Assembly: GCA_002411175.1 (NCBI GenBank)
Contig: DHRN01000068.1
Span: 1,475 to 33,923, forward strand
Source of the DNA: Anaerolineaceae bacterium UBA5311
GTDB lineage: Bacteria; Chloroflexota; Anaerolineae; Anaerolineales; Anaerolineaceae
Direction of reading: 5' to 3'
Length of the DNA: 32,449 bases
The notes below the pieces were generated by a model that did no database searches, had not been told where the DNA came from, and was given only the letters and a program-made list of their open reading frames with translations. This document shows positions 1 to 7,684 of this stretch, piece by piece. The position numbers and the translations under genes were made by a program. Within the stretch, counting starts at the first letter, position 1; every line of letters starts with the position of its first letter.

Positions 1-807
1 GGCGACAAATCCACCCAATTGGCTGCCCACAAGCTGAGCCAGGCTGGGCTGAATATCGTCACACTGCCAAAATCAGTGGAAAATGATATCCCCCACACCG
101 ATAAGTGTATCGGTTTTGACAGCGCGCGTGAAATCGCCACACAGGCGATCGACCGCCTGCATACCAATGCCAGCGCCACACACCGTATCATGATCGTCGA
201 GCTGCTGGGGAATTCTTCAGGATGGCTCACCCTGGGAGCCGGACTGGCTGCCGGGGCTGATGTGATTTTAATCCCTGAGGTGCCCTATTTTTTTGATTAC
301 ATCATCGAAGCAATCCAAAGCAGGCAAACAGCCGGTCGAAATTTCTCGCTCGTGGCAGTGGCTGAAAGAGCCAGGTCAAAGGAATTAATGGATTTCATGG
401 AGATGGCTGCCCGGAAGAAAGCCGCATCGGTGGAAGAAAAAGAGAAAACGATCGAGAAAATCGAGAATAACTATTCAGCCCAAACCCTGCTGCTGGCAAA
501 CCGCCTGGCAGCAGCAACCAACATTGAGACCCACATCACGATTTTGGGATCGCTGGTTCGCGGTGGCACGCCGACTGCTGCTGATCGCCTGTTGGCAACC
601 CAGCTGGCTGAATGGAGCCTGAAGCTGGTGCTGGATGGCAACTTTGGCACCATGGCTTGCCGACAGGACGGCGCGATGAGCAGTATTGCCCTGGAGGAAG
701 TCGCTGGAAAAAACAAAGCCATACCGCTGGACCATGGCTGGCTGCGAGGCGCCATCCAGGTGGACACCTGCCTGGGGGTGTCTTCGGAGATAATTGATAA
801 GGGTTAA
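1..807 (+). CDS. Phosphofructokinase-family protein, 5'-truncated by the window edge
   Basis: The reading frame is open from base 1, so the N-terminus lies outside the window; 268 codons remain. PFK landmarks occur in order: a GGD-loop remnant (GDKST, codons 1-5), PKSVENDIPHTD with GFDSA, the substrate arginine of ATHRIMIVELLG, GADVILIPEVP, VAVAE, and LVRGGTPTAADR. These match the family that phosphorylates fructose 6-phosphate in glycolysis. Several catalytic positions differ from E. coli PfkA: the residue after GGD is Lys (Gly in ATP enzymes, Asp in PPi enzymes), the TIDND motif reads SVEND so the usual base Asp is Glu, and the MGR arginine is Asn. Lys in PKS resembles PPi-type enzymes. Membership of the family is clear; phosphoryl donor, and even activity, are not. 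The next gene is convergent. Confidence 0.85.
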   Translation, partial: GDKSTQLAAHKLSQAGLNIVTLPKSVENDIPHTDKCIGFDSAREIATQAIDRLHTNASATHRIMIVELLGNSSGWLTLGAGLAAGADVILIPEVPYFFDYIIEAIQSRQTAGRNFSLVAVAERARSKELMDFMEMAARKKAASVEEKEKTIEKIENNYSAQTLLLANRLAAATNIETHITILGSLVRGGTPTAADRLLATQLAEWSLKLVLDGNFGTMACRQDGAMSSIALEEVAGKNKAIPLDHGWLRGAIQVDTCLGVSSEIIDKG

Positions 808-915
808 TTCCTGGCTGAAAACCGAAGGCTGATCGCTTGAATATCGTGCTCAATCCTGGTCAGATTTCGTCACCACGAGTCACCGTTGTTATCCCGGAGA
901 ATCGTTTGCATTTAT

Positions 916-943
916 GGGCAGGAGGCGCGCCTGTCTGCCCTTT
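916..943. terminator. Hairpin between convergent genes, candidate terminator
   Basis: GGGCAG (916-921) pairs with CTGCCC (935-940) around an inner AGGCGCGCCT palindrome (923-932). On the plus strand the hairpin is followed by TTTAT. It lies between the phosphofructokinase stop and the exporter permease stop, where a bidirectional terminator is expected. The U-tract is weak. Confidence 0.4.
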
Positions 944-1019
944 ATCCCTTGTTCTTGTCAGAAGCAAAACGATAAAATTATCCTCCCGTTCCTGCGCATG
1001 ACAATAGATTAAGCGGGTC

Positions 1020-2252
1020 TTATTCGTAACGCAGGGCTTCAACCGGTTCGAGGTTGGCTGCCCGGTTTGCCGGATAAATCCCAAAGAACAAGCCCACCAG
1101 GGTTGAAAATATTGTAGCAAGCAACACAGCTTCAATACTGACAATCGGAACCAACTGTGTGCCCAGGTTTGTCGCGATTCTTCCGACCAACAACCCGAGC
1201 AGGAAGCCCAAAATAACCCCAAAAATGCCCCCGATCAGGCTGAGCAAGGCGGATTCAGTCAGAAATTGCAGACGGATATCCGCTTTTCGCGCTCCCAGGG
1301 CTTTGCGCAGTCCGATTTCACGCGTTCGTTCCGTTACGGTCACCAGCATAATGTTCATGATGCCAATACCGCCAACCAAAAGTGAAATCCCGGCAATTCC
1401 TGACAGGAAAATGGTCAGGATGTTGGTGATTGAGTTGGCAATGCCAACGACATCTTCCTGGTTGGTGAGGGTGAAATCGTTGCCCTGGCGTGGGTTGAGA
1501 CGGTGTGCATCCCTCAGAATTTCCTGGGCTTCTTCGATCGCCAGTTCTATCGACTGCGAATCCTGCGCCTGGATGATGATATATTGAACACTGCCGGTAA
1601 CAGACTGCCGGCTGATACGCAGCTGCATGGTGGTGATTGGCATATATGCCATCAAATCCGGATTATTAAACTGGGTCGAGCCTTTCGGTTTGGTAATGCC
1701 TATGACGCGATAGGGGAAGTCGTTGATGCGGATCATCGTCCCTACCACCCCGCTGCTTCTGCCGGTCAGGCGTTCTGCCATATCAGGACCCAAAACGACC
1801 ACAGCGGCTCGGGATTCTACATCAGATGAAGAAAAGTTAACCCCTTCGGCTATTTCGAGAGCGGTGATATCGCCATAATCCGAATAACTTCCAAACAACA
1901 TGTTCCGCTCACTGGTATCAGCTGAAGTAAAGGTCACTTGTTCCATCAAAACAGGAGCGACACGCTGAATATGCGGAGCGCGGCTGCGATTCGACAGCGC
2001 TTCGGCATCAGCGACGGTGAGCGGCTTTGGAGAAATCACATCATCACTTTCGAAATTTTGCATTACATAAATTGTGTTGGTGCCAATGGATTCAATCTGA
2101 CCCAATATACTGGCTTGTGCGCCCTCACCGATCGAAAGCATGCCGATCACGGCTCCAACCCCGATGACAATACCCAAAACCGTCAAAAATGAACGGGTTT
2201 TGTTCGAGGTGATACTGGTCAAAGCTTCTTTGATTACGCGCAGGAATGGCAT
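1020..2252 (-). CDS. ABC transporter permease, MacB/FtsX type
   Basis: This 410-aa protein is the membrane subunit of a three-gene exporter. It shows the MacB-type layout: an N-terminal membrane segment near residues 21-43 (VLGIVIGVGAVIGMLSIGEGA), a large extracytoplasmic domain of about 230 residues, then an FtsX domain with three membrane segments. The FtsX region carries the typical TERTREIGLRKALGA stretch and ends in NRAANLEPVEALRYE. Its ATG overlaps the stop of the ATPase gene by one base (TGATG), so translation is coupled. MacB-type systems move peptides, lipoproteins or antibiotics by mechanotransmission; no substrate can be assigned here. An immediate downstream hairpin may end the operon. 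Confidence 0.9.
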   Translation of the reverse strand: MPFLRVIKEALTSITSNKTRSFLTVLGIVIGVGAVIGMLSIGEGAQASILGQIESIGTNTIYVMQNFESDDVISPKPLTVADAEALSNRSRAPHIQRVAPVLMEQVTFTSADTSERNMLFGSYSDYGDITALEIAEGVNFSSSDVESRAAVVVLGPDMAERLTGRSSGVVGTMIRINDFPYRVIGITKPKGSTQFNNPDLMAYMPITTMQLRISRQSVTGSVQYIIIQAQDSQSIELAIEEAQEILRDAHRLNPRQGNDFTLTNQEDVVGIANSITNILTIFLSGIAGISLLVGGIGIMNIMLVTVTERTREIGLRKALGARKADIRLQFLTESALLSLIGGIFGVILGFLLGLLVGRIATNLGTQLVPIVSIEAVLLATIFSTLVGLFFGIYPANRAANLEPVEALRYE

Positions 2253-2941
2253 CAGGCAACACCGCCTTCGACGATTCTTCCATCGAAAAGGCGAATCGTC
2301 CGCTGCGCCTGCGCGGCAACGCCGGGGTCGTGGGTGACCATCACAATTGTGGTGTGTTGTTCCTGGTTTAATTTGAGCAGTAAATCCATAATTTCCTTCC
2401 CGGATACTGAATCCAGGTTGCCGGTCGGTTCGTCCGCGAGGATGATTGCAGGTCGGTTCACCAGGGCTCTCGCGATGGCAACCCGCTGCTGCTGCCCACC
2501 AGAAAGCTCGTTGGGCTTGTGGTTCATCCGGTCCTCCAGCCCTACCGCCCGCAGGGTTTCTTTGGCTCGCTCACTCATATTCGAGAGGTCGCCACTGTAA
2601 CGCAGGGGCAGCTCAACATTTTCGATCGCGTCAACGCGGGGCAGCAGGTTGTAAGTCTGAAAAACAAAGCCGATTTTTTTATTCCGAACCGGAGCGAGTT
2701 CATCATCCACAAGGTTGGAAACCAGCAGACCGTCCAGATAGTAATCGCCGTCGGTCGGGGAATCGAGGCAGCCGATCATGTTCATCAGCGTCGATTTTCC
2801 GGAGCCGCTGGGTCCCATAATGGCAACAAATTCACCGGGATAAATATCCAGGCTGACACCTCTCAACGCGTGAACGTCGATTTCACCAAGCTGGTACACC
2901 TTCGTCATATCGCGTACCTTGATAACAGGTTCCTGGGTCAT
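2252..2941 (-). CDS. ABC transporter ATP-binding protein, MacB/LolD type
   Basis: This 229-aa nucleotide-binding subunit powers the permease encoded next to it. Walker A GPSGSGKST, a Q-loop in FVFQTYNLLP, the signature LSGGQQQR, Walker B IILADEPTGNLDS and the switch histidine of VTHD are all present. NLLPRVDAIENVELPL is typical of the MacB/LolD subfamily. An ATG 15 codons upstream (2986) is open, but MTQEPVIKVRDMTKVY is the usual family start and has AGGT just upstream. It starts 4 bases after the adaptor stop and overlaps the permease start by one base, as in adaptor-ATPase-permease operons. Confidence 0.93.
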   Translation of the reverse strand: MTQEPVIKVRDMTKVYQLGEIDVHALRGVSLDIYPGEFVAIMGPSGSGKSTLMNMIGCLDSPTDGDYYLDGLLVSNLVDDELAPVRNKKIGFVFQTYNLLPRVDAIENVELPLRYSGDLSNMSERAKETLRAVGLEDRMNHKPNELSGGQQQRVAIARALVNRPAIILADEPTGNLDSVSGKEIMDLLLKLNQEQHTTIVMVTHDPGVAAQAQRTIRLFDGRIVEGGVA

Positions 2942-2945
2942 CTGT

Positions 2946-4331
2946 TTACCTGAAAGGATTCCCGCCACCAAAACCAAAGCGATCAAAAAGGCTGGATGGT
3001 GGGTTGAGAACGATCAGCTCGCCCTCACGAATATCCGCCTGGAGCAATTCAGCCATGCGGCTTGAATACCCGCCGATAGTCACCGCTACCTGGACCGGTT
3101 CGTTATCGCGCAGAACGTAGACATAATCCTGCCCATCACGAGCAATGATTGCCTCTGAAGGCACAACCAGTACATTTGTTTTTTCTTCGGTGAGGATTTG
3201 CACCCCCGCGGTCATGCCTGGCTTGATCTTTCCAGTGCCTCCGTCCATCTGGATCGTGACCAGGTAATTGACCACCCCGGTAGTACGATCGCCAGTCTCG
3301 GAAATTGAGGTAACCTCGCCGGTTAGCACCTCTTCATAATACGCATCGAAGGATAGCTGCGCTGCCTGACCAACTTCTATTTCAGGGATATCGACCTCAG
3401 AAACGGGAACTTCGATGAAAAGGCTGCTGATATCAGCAATTTCAACCGCCTGCATGCCCATGCTGACCGGATCACCCTCTTTTTGGACGATGTTCAGAAC
3501 AGTGCCGTCAATTGGAGCAACGATGTATTGCTTTTCCAACTGTTTTCTGGCAAGCTCAAGCTGCAATTCCAGCTTCTCTTTCTCAACCGGGTCAACTCCA
3601 TGCTTAATTTTGTCAAGGGTAGCCTGCCATTGGGCGATGTTTTGATCTGAAAGATCAATTTGTCCCTGCAGGGTGGCGATTTGCTGATTGATCACCAGAG
3701 GATCACAATAATCGAGTGCGAGACGGGCTGCCTGGACAGCGAACCAGCGCGCTTCGCTGGCGAATTCCTGGTAATTTTCCAGGGCGGTATCATAATCACG
3801 CTGCAAGTTGTCTAAGCGCCAGTCAGCACAGCTGCGGTTTTCAAGGTTGATCAATTGGTTGTTAAGCGTCAGGGCGTTTTCCTGGGCTTGCTGGATGTTG
3901 CTGTTCAGCGTGGCGCGCTGAATTTCGGTGTTTTCCTCCAGGCTTTCCAGGGCTTGCCTGGCAGTCAATTCGTTCAGGCGCGCCTGGATAATCTCCGACG
4001 GCAGGTCGTTTTCGTCCAGGCTCAGGAGGATATCACCGCTTTGTACTTCCTGGTTGATTTCAACCGGGATTGAGCCAACACTGCCTCCGCTTTGCCAAAA
4101 TAAGACCGCGGATTGTTGAGGACGAACGTTGCCTGTGCCATTAATTGTGGTGCGCAAGGTATCCCTGACCAAGGGGGTTGTATTCAAATCGTCGAGCGTG
4201 GCTTGCATCGCCGATTGCTGGCGAATCATGTTAGCGATAAATAATATTCCGGCAATAAAAAGGAGAATTAACAAGGTCAGCCGTAATCTCGATTTCTTTT
4301 TCTTTTTTCCTGGTTTTGTTTCAGTTGTCAT
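2946..4331 (-). CDS. HlyD/MacA-type membrane-fusion (adaptor) protein
   Basis: This is the first gene of the exporter operon, 461 aa. A lysine-rich cytoplasmic tip (KPGKKKKKSR) precedes one membrane anchor (residues 17-35). Next comes the split lipoyl/barrel-sandwich domain (SGGSVGSIPVEINQEVQSGDILLSLD, closed by YIVAPIDGTVLNIVQKEGDPVS), separated by a long alpha-helical hairpin of about 190 residues. A beta-barrel and a membrane-proximal domain follow (IKPGMTAGVQILTEEKTNVLVVPSEAI). The hairpin contains two Cys (in NRSCADW and LDYCDPL), which could form a disulfide. The C-terminal tail is glycine-rich. The start has a strong GGGAGGAA ribosome-binding site. Confidence 0.92.
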   Translation of the reverse strand: MTTETKPGKKKKKSRLRLTLLILLFIAGILFIANMIRQQSAMQATLDDLNTTPLVRDTLRTTINGTGNVRPQQSAVLFWQSGGSVGSIPVEINQEVQSGDILLSLDENDLPSEIIQARLNELTARQALESLEENTEIQRATLNSNIQQAQENALTLNNQLINLENRSCADWRLDNLQRDYDTALENYQEFASEARWFAVQAARLALDYCDPLVINQQIATLQGQIDLSDQNIAQWQATLDKIKHGVDPVEKEKLELQLELARKQLEKQYIVAPIDGTVLNIVQKEGDPVSMGMQAVEIADISSLFIEVPVSEVDIPEIEVGQAAQLSFDAYYEEVLTGEVTSISETGDRTTGVVNYLVTIQMDGGTGKIKPGMTAGVQILTEEKTNVLVVPSEAIIARDGQDYVYVLRDNEPVQVAVTIGGYSSRMAELLQADIREGELIVLNPPSSLFDRFGFGGGNPFR

Positions 4332-4404
4332 TATTCCTCCCGGGAATGAGCTAACTGTAAGGTTAACCGGAATTTATAAGAACGCCGTTTGAATCGAATG
4401 GGAA

Positions 4405-4962
4405 TTAGCGAACAATCCGGGAGATTGCTTTGAACTGCTCGTGGTTGGCATCAGCCAAGATTGAGAAGAGCCCCATTTCCACGGTAGTTAGGTGTACCCC
4501 CTCAGCGCTGAGTTCCTTCAAGGCGATCTCTTTATTGACCAGAGAACGTGAGGATACAGCATCTGCGACCATCCAGACATCGTAGCCAGCTCCAAGCAGG
4601 TGTATCGTGGTTTGATAGAGGCAGATATGGCTTTCGAAACCACACAAAAGCACCTGCCTTCGACCAGTGTCGCGGATCGCCTGGCGAACGGCTTCATCCG
4701 ACCAAACGCTGAAGGTCGTGCGCGGATATTCATGGTGATCTGGAAGAATTTGTCTGAGCGCTTCAGTCGTATGCCCGATTTTATGGGGAGCCTGGGCGGT
4801 AAGGATGATTGGCAAACCCAGGGCGAGCCCACCCTGCACCAACCTGCCCACATTCAGATTTACTGCTTCTGAATCGGCAACTACTTTCGCCAGGTTCCCC
4901 TGGACATCAATCACGACGATAAGGCTTTCATTCTGATTAAGCATAAAAAACTCTTTTTCCAT
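4405..4962 (-). CDS. Isochorismatase-like cysteine hydrolase
   Basis: This 185-aa single-domain protein is of the isochorismatase-like fold, closest in appearance to the ISOC1-like branch. Visible landmarks are LIVVIDVQGN (catalytic Asp), the cis-peptide and Cys region LCGFESHICLYQTTIHLLGAGYDVWMVADAVSS, and VTTVEMGLF-type residues near the end (LTTVEMGLFSIL). The position that normally carries the catalytic Lys before TxFS reads YPRTTFS, so Arg replaces Lys. Two starts are possible. ATG 4962 lies six bases after a perfect -10 box and would be leaderless. ATG 4944 (MLNQNESLIVV) has a weak AAGAG site. The gene is divergent from the following membrane-protein gene. Substrate unknown. Confidence 0.85.
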   Translation of the reverse strand: MEKEFFMLNQNESLIVVIDVQGNLAKVVADSEAVNLNVGRLVQGGLALGLPIILTAQAPHKIGHTTEALRQILPDHHEYPRTTFSVWSDEAVRQAIRDTGRRQVLLCGFESHICLYQTTIHLLGAGYDVWMVADAVSSRSLVNKEIALKELSAEGVHLTTVEMGLFSILADANHEQFKAISRIVR

Positions 4963-4968
4963 AGAGCA

Positions 4969-4976
4969 ATTATAAT
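4969..4976. promoter_or_regulatory. Symmetric -10 region between divergent genes
   Basis: ATTATAAT reads as TATAAT on both strands (minus 4974-4969, plus 4971-4976). On the minus strand the box ends six bases before ATG 4962. On the plus strand it lies 17 bases before ATG 4994. No convincing -35 box is seen for either direction. Confidence 0.5.
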
Positions 4977-4993
4977 TTCAGCAGAAGGTGATT

Positions 4994-5620
4994 ATGCGCA
5001 CAGCACAAGCTTTTGACGTTATCGTAGACGCACTTAAATTATGGTGGAAAGACTGGGTAAACCAGGTCGTGGTTTCCCTGGCTGCAATTCTGGTTGGGTT
5101 GACGATTGTCCTGATTCCGGCATCCATCTTTGGGATTTACCAGGAATCGCTGGATCTGACCCGCGGCACCCGCACGGGGCTGATCGGTTTTTGGAATGGA
5201 TTCAAGTCTTATTTTAAGCAAAATCTTGCCTGGGGTGCAGTTAACCTGCTGGTTTTACTGGTTTTGACAACAAACGTCTGGTTCTATTACAACTCGCAGC
5301 TCGAGCTGGCTCCCGTCCTTGCGATTGTGATGATAATCATGGGCGCGTTTTGGATAAGCTGGCAGTTTTACACCCTGGCTTGCCTGTTCCTGGCGGAGGA
5401 CAAATCGCTCAAGTTAGCCTGGAAGAACGGTCTCGCGATTATGCTCGGGCAGCCTGGTTACGCGTTGGTTTTGGCAATCACGATGCTGGCGGTCTTGCTG
5501 CTTTCTGCCCGCTATTACATTCCGTTGGCACTGGGCAGCCTGCCGTTGATCACAATTTTGAGCCTCAGGGCTGTCCAGGCAACCCTGGCAAAACCGGGTG
5601 CAAATGAAGAACCTGTTTAG
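4994..5620 (+). CDS. Polytopic membrane protein, YesL/DUF624-like
   Basis: This 208-aa protein has about five hydrophobic segments (approximately residues 25-48, 79-100, 106-133, 155-171, 175-192). A soluble loop between the first two contains TGLIGFWNGFKSYFKQNLAWGAVN. The layout of a short amphipathic N-terminus, FW.GFK.YFKQ before the second membrane segment and NVWFYY after it resembles YesL/DUF624 proteins, often found beside carbohydrate transporters; this resemblance is weak. An in-frame GTG at 4988 is possible, but ATG 4994 is preferred because AAGG sits five bases before it. It may share a divergent promoter with the hydrolase gene. Function unknown. Confidence 0.75.
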   Translation: MRTAQAFDVIVDALKLWWKDWVNQVVVSLAAILVGLTIVLIPASIFGIYQESLDLTRGTRTGLIGFWNGFKSYFKQNLAWGAVNLLVLLVLTTNVWFYYNSQLELAPVLAIVMIIMGAFWISWQFYTLACLFLAEDKSLKLAWKNGLAIMLGQPGYALVLAITMLAVLLLSARYYIPLALGSLPLITILSLRAVQATLAKPGANEEPV

Positions 5621-5623
5621 ATA

Positions 5624-5651
5624 GCGACACGCTGGCAAGCTCTGCTATACT
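5624..5651 (+). promoter_or_regulatory. Sigma-70-type promoter for the zinc-ribbon protein
   Basis: TATACT at 5646-5651 is preceded by TGC, giving an extended -10 element. GCGACA at 5624-5629 is a 4/6 match to a -35 box with a 16-base spacer. It lies just after the upstream stop and 36 bases before ATG 5687. Confidence 0.5.
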
Positions 5652-5686
5652 TATTAAATCAGACTACCAATAACCGGAGTAAAAAT

Positions 5687-6703
5687 ATGGCAAGGAAAGT
5701 CTTAGGTTATATCGAATTAGTATGGACTTGCGATAGTTGTGGAACCAAAAACCCGGGCGCAATCCGCAGCTGTACATCCTGCGGGGCTCCCCAACCTTTT
5801 GGGGTGAAATTCGAAAGGGTCGACCCGGACACATTCAACTTTATTAAAGACGAAGCGCTGATCCGTATGGCGCAAAGCGGACCTGATAAACACTGCCCGT
5901 TTTGCGGCACGCGCAACCTGGCAGACGCCCAGGTCTGTGTCCAGTGTGGGGGTGATCTCACAGTCGGTGCCACCAGCAGACCAGCCGGAGCAGTTGTTGA
6001 AGAGCCTGTTGTTCCGCAACCTCAAAAGCCCATGCCCCAACCAGTTGCCGCCACTGCTTCCCCTGCCCCAGCCAAACCAACACCGAAGTGGCTGCCGATC
6101 CTCGGAATCCTTCTTCTGATTCTGTGTGTCTCCTTCGGCGTTTGGTATTTTTCGCGGGCAGCCCAAAGCGAAAGCCACGAAGCAACAGTTGCCCAGACGT
6201 ACTGGCTGCGGCAGGTGCAGATCGAAGCCTACCAGGTGGTGCGGGAGGCGGATTGGTCAGATAACATCCCCGCAGGCGCGAATACCTACAATTGCAGCAT
6301 GCGCCACCGCTACGACTCCGATTCTTACCGCCCCGAATCCACCGAGGTGTGTGGGGAACCTTACACGATAGATACAGGGACCGGCATCGGTGAAGTGGTT
6401 CAGGATTGTGTTTATCGGGTTTACGATGAATATTGTTCCTACGATACGATGCAGTGGGTGGTCATTGATACGCTCTCACAGGAAGGATACAATACAACCG
6501 CCAGCTGGCCTGCAAGAAACCTGGCAAACGATCAACGCATTGGCAACGCGACTGAAACTTACATCATCACCTTCCAAAGCGGAGGGGACGAATATACCTA
6601 TCGCACCAAAGACTACGACCTGTTCCAACAGGCGTATGAAGGCAGTCAGTGGGTGATTGAAGTAAATGGTTTTGGAGATATTACCGCTATCGAGCCTGAT
6701 TAG
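5687..6703 (+). CDS. Membrane-anchored protein with two N-terminal zinc ribbons
   Basis: This 338-aa protein carries two four-cysteine zinc-binding modules: C15/C18/C29/C32 in WTCDSCGTKNPGAIRSCTSC, with a RanBP2-like leading Trp, and C70/C73/C84/C87. A Pro/Ala-rich linker (about residues 95-134) leads to one membrane segment (about 135-156) and then a C-terminal domain of about 180 residues that should be extracytoplasmic. That domain contains four Cys (NCSMRH, EVCGEP, QDCVYR, EYCSYD) and is rich in Tyr and Asp. Cytoplasmic zinc ribbons tied to an outside domain suggest a sensor or scaffold, but no function can be named. Its stop overlaps the convergent regulator stop by three bases. Confidence 0.8.
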   Translation: MARKVLGYIELVWTCDSCGTKNPGAIRSCTSCGAPQPFGVKFERVDPDTFNFIKDEALIRMAQSGPDKHCPFCGTRNLADAQVCVQCGGDLTVGATSRPAGAVVEEPVVPQPQKPMPQPVAATASPAPAKPTPKWLPILGILLLILCVSFGVWYFSRAAQSESHEATVAQTYWLRQVQIEAYQVVREADWSDNIPAGANTYNCSMRHRYDSDSYRPESTEVCGEPYTIDTGTGIGEVVQDCVYRVYDEYCSYDTMQWVVIDTLSQEGYNTTASWPARNLANDQRIGNATETYIITFQSGGDEYTYRTKDYDLFQQAYEGSQWVIEVNGFGDITAIEPD

Positions 6704-7374
6704 CGGGCTGATAAATCGAGCTTATAGCCCACACCGCGCACTGTTTTAATCAGCTGGGGGGATTGGGGGTCGTCTTCAAGCGCTTTGCGCAGCCAGCTGA
6801 TGTGCACATCCAGGCTGCGGGTGTCTTCGGTGTAGTCGGTTTTCCAGGCTTGTTTAAAGAGTTCTCTGCGCGGGAACTCGACGCCGGGATTTTGCATGAG
6901 GATGTGCAGAAGTCGTGCTAAACGCGGGGTGAGATAAGAGGTCTTTTCTTTGTAAGTAACCATGCGTGTTTTACGGTTGAGCTGCAGCGGACCTTTGATC
7001 AGCAGATCCTGGTTGCGTGTAATTTCGAAAGAACGCAGTCGATTAACAATTTTTTGAACTGTAAAGGGCAGGTGGAGGATTACATCGATGTGATCAGCGT
7101 CATCGATGGGTTCATCTTCAGGCACAATCAGGATCAAGGGTGTGTCGGGTAAGCGATTACGATACCAGGAGCATATCCGTAAACCATTTGTTCGTAAAGT
7201 CGCGGCATTGATGATGACCACATCGGGTGGGAAGTCGTTCAAACGGGTGAGCCCTTCACCCCCGCTTTCAACCCCCAGAACGGGGTAGCCTTTCCGCAAG
7301 AGGTCATCCCGGAAACAACTTTCCAATTTTCGTTTTCGTTCAATTAATAAGACTTTTTGTTGTTGTTCCTGCAA
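6700..7374 (-). CDS. OmpR-type winged-helix regulator with degenerate receiver
   Basis: This 224-aa transcription factor has a C-terminal winged helix (about residues 122-221): LTPRLARLLHILMQNPG, RRELFKQAW, RSLDVHISWLRKALEDDPQSPQLIKTVRGVGYKL. The N-terminal half has the receiver fold pattern, but its active site is lost. The acidic pair after the first strand reads IERKR, the phosphoacceptor position in DVVIINAAT is Asn56, and the usual Lys-Pro is LeuPro (102-103). It is therefore unlikely to be controlled by aspartyl phosphorylation. The start is TTG with GAGG six bases upstream. No histidine kinase gene is adjacent. Confidence 0.85.
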   Translation of the reverse strand: MQEQQQKVLLIERKRKLESCFRDDLLRKGYPVLGVESGGEGLTRLNDFPPDVVIINAATLRTNGLRICSWYRNRLPDTPLILIVPEDEPIDDADHIDVILHLPFTVQKIVNRLRSFEITRNQDLLIKGPLQLNRKTRMVTYKEKTSYLTPRLARLLHILMQNPGVEFPRRELFKQAWKTDYTEDTRSLDVHISWLRKALEDDPQSPQLIKTVRGVGYKLDLSAR

Positions 7375-7590
7375 TTCTGCCTCAATACAAAATCATCCAT
7401 CAGCCAAATAAACCCTCTATCAGATGGTCAGACATTGGGAAAACAGTCAGTTCAACCAGAAGAGTATATCCCCATTATATCCGAAAGATGAGAAACTATC
7501 TGATTCCATGTGGTTTTATTTTGGTCATACAGGTTATACCTTTTCCGGGTGCAAACCCTGCTGTCAGGCAGAACCAGGTTCAGGTCAGGA

Positions 7591-7596
7591 TATAAT
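7591..7596 (+). promoter_or_regulatory. -10 element upstream of the replication cluster
   Basis: A perfect TATAAT lies about 30 bases before the possible leader ORF and 85 bases before the bfn-like start. No good -35 was found at 16-18 bases. A small dyad, GTTAGAA (7630-7636) with TTCTAAC (7642-7648), sits in the presumed leader. Confidence 0.4.
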
Positions 7597-7627
7597 CAAA
7601 GCAGTGCTGTTTAAAAAGGGACATAAC

Positions 7628-7684
7628 ATGTTAGAATTAATTTCTAACCTCTTAATGAATGCTGGTGAAATATGGGAAAAATGA
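7628..7684 (+). CDS. Possible 18-codon leader peptide coupled to the nuclease gene
   Basis: ATG 7628 is preceded by AAAAAGGG with seven-base spacing. The frame encodes MLELISNLLMNAGEIWEK and ends in a TGA that overlaps ATG 7681 of the next gene (ATGA). Leu and Asn are abundant, and the first half of the ORF lies within the GTTAGAA/TTCTAAC dyad. This is inference: it could be a translational-coupling leader or a chance ORF. The same frame extends upstream to 7424 without plausible protein character. Confidence 0.3.
   Translation: MLELISNLLMNAGEIWEK

Noticed and set aside
471..853. Overlapping antisense ORFs of 86-105 codons inside the phosphofructokinase gene
   Set aside because: They mirror the codon bias of the real gene, have no ribosome-binding sites and look like no protein family.
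860..1222. 120-codon minus-strand ORF overlapping the permease 3' end
   Set aside because: It shares most of its length with the well-supported permease in another frame and has no start signal.
7424..7627. Upstream extension of the leader ORF to 86 codons
   Set aside because: Spans the -10 region, has no ribosome-binding site and low-quality composition; only the last 18 codons have support.
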